Below are positions 60,867 to 64,000 of a stretch of DNA of 64,000 bases, piece after piece. The notes under the pieces were generated by a model, which worked only from the letters and a program-made list of their open reading frames with translations, searched no databases and was not told the DNA's origin. Source of the DNA: Cesiribacteraceae bacterium YIM B00369. GTDB taxonomy: Bacteria > Bacteroidota > Bacteroidia > Cytophagales > Cyclobacteriaceae. How positions within the stretch are numbered: the first letter of the stretch is position 1; every line of letters begins with the position of its first letter. The translations under genes were made by a program, and so were the position numbers. The stretch covers positions 62,331 to 126,330 of the forward strand of contig JAFMYY010000010.1 in the NCBI GenBank assembly GCA_017948555.1, written 5' to 3'.

Positions 60867-62828
60867 ATGCAATTCAGAAAGTCATTATATACAAAAGTAC
60901 TGGCATTATCAGTATTAATTGGCTCAGGTTCCTCCTGTGCCGATTACCTTGAAGAGGAATTAACCACCCAGCGTACAACAGAGTACTTTTCCACTGAGGA
61001 AGGAATAGAAGATCTGGCAGTTGGTTTATATTACAACCTCCGGTTCCACTTTGGTTACGAATGGGCTTTTGCAACCACTAATTACGGTACAGACGAATTT
61101 CGTACCGGTGGTGATGCATCAAATGGCATGTGGAACAGTTATGATGGTAATTTTACATCCCTGATTACCCCGGTAAATGTGAATACGGCCATGGCAAATA
61201 CTTTATGGGATGCTATGTACATGGGCATAAACTCTGCCAATCTTTTAATTCAGAATGCTGAAGCTAATATTACAGATGAAGCGGCAAAAAATGTTTATAT
61301 GGGTGAGGGCTATTTTATGCGTGCTTTCAATTACCTGAAACTGGTGCGCCAGTACGGCGGAGTTCCTCTGAAGACAGAACCAAGTATTACAGTGGAACGG
61401 GAATTTACCCGTAATTCTGCACAGGAAGTTATGGAACAGGTTATATCCGATTTTAATGCAGCCTATAACCTTCTGCCTCCTTCGGCATCAGTTCCGGGTA
61501 AAATTACGAAGGATGCTGCCGCTCATTTTCTGGCTAAAGCTTTTTTATTCCGCGCCAGCGAAATTAATGATAGCTGGAACGGGGGAACAAAAGTAGCTGA
61601 TCTGGAGGCAGGGATGAGGTTTGCGGAGGAAGTTATTGCCAACCGTACCCTGGCGCCTGACTTTGCTGATTTGTGGAATTATACAGCTGTAGACGGGCCG
61701 AATGAAAGCCTTAATGAAATAATTTTAGCTGCACAGTTTACATCCGACAGGTCCACGAGGGGTACCTACGGGAATCAGATTCATTTATATTACCTGTCGC
61801 AGTACCTCAACCTGCCTCACATGACAAGGGATATAGCGGGTGGCCGTGAGTACCAGCGCCTCCGCACCAATTATTATTCTTACTTTGTTTATGACCGGGT
61901 AAATGACTCCCGCTTCTGGAAAAGCTTTAAAACTAAGTATGCAATTAATAATCCTGCTGCTGATTCTGATTATGAACTGGGTGATCTGGGTGTAATGTAC
62001 ATTATTAATGACCCTGAGGATAACCGCTTTGCTGGAGAGGGAAGCCTGAGCAAGGTAACAGATCCTGAAACAGGAAAGGTCATTCCATCGGTTTTTGCTA
62101 CATATGCTGAAGGCAGAGCTTATCTGGACAGTGATGGATTTCAGAACCGTTTTGCGCCATTAAATAAATTTATAGATGGTTCCCGCGAAGCTGTCGGGGA
62201 TGGTATTGGGTACCGCGATGGCATACTTGCCCGCCTGGCAGATACTTATCTCACAGCTGCTGAAATAGCTATCCGCCAGAATGATTATGCCACAGCCCTG
62301 AACTATATTAATGCTGTAAGGGATCGGGCTGAATATAAGGCAGGGGAAGACCGCTCAGCTTACACCGATGGCGGAGCTGCTTACAATCCGGAATCTAATC
62401 CTGCAGGATACGCCAGCTTTGGGGAAAGAAATTCCTTTTATGCAGGGAATTCATACTATGAATCTAATAATATCCCTGAAACAACAGAGCCTACGGATTT
62501 AACGATTACCAGCTTCTCCGATCTGCCGGCTGAGGATGAAGCTATTATTCAAACTTTAGGATATACCAGCGATTATGACCGGGCCCTGGCATTTTTGCTG
62601 AATGAACGTTCCAGGGAGCTTATGGGGGAATTTTATCGGTGGGAAGATCTCTCACGGACCCTGACTTTAGTCGACAGGGCCAGAGCCTTTAATAAGCAGG
62701 CGGCACCTAACATACAGCCACGGCACAACCTAAGGCCAATACCACAAACCCACCTCGATGCAATCCAGAGAGGAGGCGCTGCATTAACTCCGGCCCAGAA
62801 GACGGAAGAGCAAAACCCGGGGTATTAG
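60867..62828 (+). CDS. SusD/RagB-type nutrient-binding lipoprotein
   Basis: 653 residues. Signal peptide with lipobox SGSSC (~residue 24) and ADYLEEELTTQ. TPR-like helices typical of SusD (ANLLIQNAEANITDEAAKN, GEGYFMRAFNYLKLVRQYGGVPL as motif region) and the C-terminal RSRELMGEFYRWEDLSRTLTL block. Somewhat longer than many SusD proteins, with inserts around 330-430 and 530-570. It is the lid of the SusC transporter. A terminator follows. Confidence 0.93.
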   Translation: MQFRKSLYTKVLALSVLIGSGSSCADYLEEELTTQRTTEYFSTEEGIEDLAVGLYYNLRFHFGYEWAFATTNYGTDEFRTGGDASNGMWNSYDGNFTSLITPVNVNTAMANTLWDAMYMGINSANLLIQNAEANITDEAAKNVYMGEGYFMRAFNYLKLVRQYGGVPLKTEPSITVEREFTRNSAQEVMEQVISDFNAAYNLLPPSASVPGKITKDAAAHFLAKAFLFRASEINDSWNGGTKVADLEAGMRFAEEVIANRTLAPDFADLWNYTAVDGPNESLNEIILAAQFTSDRSTRGTYGNQIHLYYLSQYLNLPHMTRDIAGGREYQRLRTNYYSYFVYDRVNDSRFWKSFKTKYAINNPAADSDYELGDLGVMYIINDPEDNRFAGEGSLSKVTDPETGKVIPSVFATYAEGRAYLDSDGFQNRFAPLNKFIDGSREAVGDGIGYRDGILARLADTYLTAAEIAIRQNDYATALNYINAVRDRAEYKAGEDRSAYTDGGAAYNPESNPAGYASFGERNSFYAGNSYYESNNIPETTEPTDLTITSFSDLPAEDEAIIQTLGYTSDYDRALAFLLNERSRELMGEFYRWEDLSRTLTLVDRARAFNKQAAPNIQPRHNLRPIPQTHLDAIQRGGAALTPAQKTEEQNPGY

Positions 62829-62852
62829 AAATCTGAACTTTTAAGACGAAAT

Positions 62853-62880
62853 AAGGCTGTCCTGCGGGCAGTCTTTTTTT
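62853..62880 (+). terminator. Intrinsic terminator of the first susCD pair
   Basis: AAGGCTGTCC and GGGCAGTCTT form an imperfect stem followed by a run of T. Confidence 0.75.
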
Positions 62881-63186
62881 TGCTTGCAGGGCCCTGAAAA
62901 TAATCCTTCTTCGCTCTGCAGCAGAATATAGGCCAACCAGATTATGTAAATATTAAAGAAAATGTGTGGAGGCATTCTATTTTAATTTAAAGAATGAAAG
63001 GCGCCAAATCACAGGTAAGGAGTGTGCTTGTATTTTTTTTTCTCTTGTTTTAGAAGGCCGGATAAAAAAGTTTAGCCTGAAAAAATATTAGTTTATGTAT
63101 CTCTGTTTTTATTTTGTGAATGTTCTGCTAATTTAAGGAGAATTGGATGAATATTTTATTGTTTGAACAATGACAACCCGATAGCA

Positions 63187-63226
63187 CAGGATAGTGGAGT
63201 AAATTAGAAATAATATATTGCTTTAA
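63187..63226 (+). promoter_or_regulatory. Conserved upstream element of the second susC
   Basis: CAGGATAGTGG (63187-63197), 11 nt, then AATAATATATTGCTTTAA (63209-63226), the same arrangement as before the first susC. The rest of the 730-bp gap from 62829 to 63562 holds no other supported feature. Confidence 0.55.
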
Positions 63227-63562
63227 GTCCACTTTTGGTACGGATGCAGAAGTGGCCTTTTTTGATGTTGTTGAATTTTTGACTAAACGTAATTTATTTT
63301 TTTCTCCTGTGGTAAGGCAGATAAGAAAGAAGAGTATAAGGTTTATAGTCTTTTAAGGAGGTTGTTTTTTGGCCGGAACCCAGTCGTAATTAAATACCAT
63401 AAATTTTTATTTGAAAATCAGCTTACCGGTTTTCTCAGAACCTTAATTCGCAATCGATTGCATTATCAGGTTAATGTTCTGAAATCATAATTTTATCAGA
63501 GAGAGCTAAAAGAATATTTTTTATAATCATCATCTACATTTTATTAACTAAAAATTTCACCT

Positions 63563-64000
63563 ATGAAAAAAGTTTCACTTTTATGGCAGCTGAAAGGTTG
63601 TCTGGCATTTATTCCGATTGCTTTCGCAGGGGGTGTCCTCCCCGGGGAGGCTATGGCCGGGTCTTATAAAGAGTGGAAACAGCCTTTGGACTGGAGCATT
63701 TCCGGTAAGGTGACTTCGGCTTCCGGAGAGCCTTTGCCAGGAGTAACTGTACTTTTGAAAGGTACAAATAATGGAACTGTTACGTCGCTCGATGGAACCT
63801 TTAATTTATCTGTGCCGGAAGAACCGGGAACTGTTTCCTTTACCTTTATTGGTTTTACAGCACAGGAGAGGTCTTTTACCGGGCCAACCACTATGAATGT
63901 TTCTTTAACTGAAGATGTGAAATCTTTGGAAGAAGTGGTGGTTGTAGGTTACGGAACAGAAAAGAGAAAAGACCTGACCGGGGCCGTTTCTTCAGTTAGC
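63563..64000 (+). CDS. Second SusC-type transporter (3' truncated by window)
   Basis: 146 residues are seen before the window ends. MKKVSLLWQLKGCLAFIPIA differs from the first SusC's signal region at only two of 20 residues. CarboxypepD-regulatory-like domain (~50-120, SGKVTSASGEPLPG) and the SLEEVVVVGYGTEKRKDLTGAVSS TonB-box/plug start follow (as shorter motifs VVVGYGTEK and DLTGAV). The pre-ATG leader (ATTTCACCTATG) is also shared. Probably a paralogous susCD pair. Confidence 0.92.
   Translation, partial: MKKVSLLWQLKGCLAFIPIAFAGGVLPGEAMAGSYKEWKQPLDWSISGKVTSASGEPLPGVTVLLKGTNNGTVTSLDGTFNLSVPEEPGTVSFTFIGFTAQERSFTGPTTMNVSLTEDVKSLEEVVVVGYGTEKRKDLTGAVSSVS

Noticed and set aside
1-64000. Prophage, insertion sequence or integrative element
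   Set aside because: No transposase, integrase, phage structural or conjugation gene was seen.

Overview
The window looks like chromosomal DNA from a Bacteroidota bacterium, most likely order Cytophagales. The signs are SprB-repeat and type IX secretion (T9SS) C-terminal sorting domains, a PorV-like/PorU2-like pair, SusC/SusD outer-membrane nutrient systems, lipoproteins with short Bacteroidota-type lipoboxes, and promoters that fit the TTG / TAnnTTTG consensus of the phylum's primary sigma factor. I see no transposase, integrase, phage gene, rRNA or CRISPR array. The only RNA gene found is a tRNA-Leu(CAA).

Layout. 1-2618: the 3' end of a giant SprB-repeat surface protein. 2.7-9.0 kb: a probable zinc-homeostasis block with a Fur/Zur-family regulator, a ZnuD-like TonB receptor, a His-rich DUF4625-like lipoprotein, and an FtsX/LolD-type ABC pair with a His-rich loop; yidD lies between them. 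Three copies of a 15-bp Fur-type palindrome sit in front of the receptor and lipoprotein genes. 9.0-11.4 kb: an M20 amidohydrolase and stand-alone alanine racemase operon. 12.2-14.7 kb: an ECF sigma factor / probable anti-sigma / outer-membrane barrel operon. 15.4-18.3 kb: PadR regulator plus a PspC-GIN membrane protein, with a palindromic operator over the promoter. 18.5-24.7 kb: PorV-like protein and a long gingipain-fold (C25) PorU2-like protease. 25.4-26.6 kb: small membrane or lipoprotein genes.

26.7-36.4 kb is the most unusual part. Six co-directional genes encode a vWA-like lipoprotein, a three-TM protein, a tubulin-like GTPase, a very large protein with a C-terminal Hsp70/actin-type ATPase, a signal-peptide/single-TM coiled-coil protein, and an ExbB/TolQ/MotA-like membrane protein with a long coiled-coil tail. 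I know of no characterised system with this combination. The tubulin-like gene is bracketed by a 20-bp inverted repeat and preceded by a 7-bp tandem repeat just before its start codon.

36.4-53 kb: mostly housekeeping and small unknown genes. These include a degenerate-nuclease/trypsin-like lipoprotein, a T9SS cargo protein, a response regulator convergent with a PAS histidine kinase, the tRNA, SAM hydroxide adenosyltransferase, phoH plus a GNAT enzyme, MscS, ComEC and an enoyl-CoA hydratase. 53-64 kb: a glycan-utilisation locus with a BNR-4-type lipoprotein, a GH2 lipoprotein, SusC, SusD, and the start of a second SusC whose signal region and leader are copies of the first. Start codons were moved downstream of the longest frame where a lipobox, signal peptide or promoter required it.
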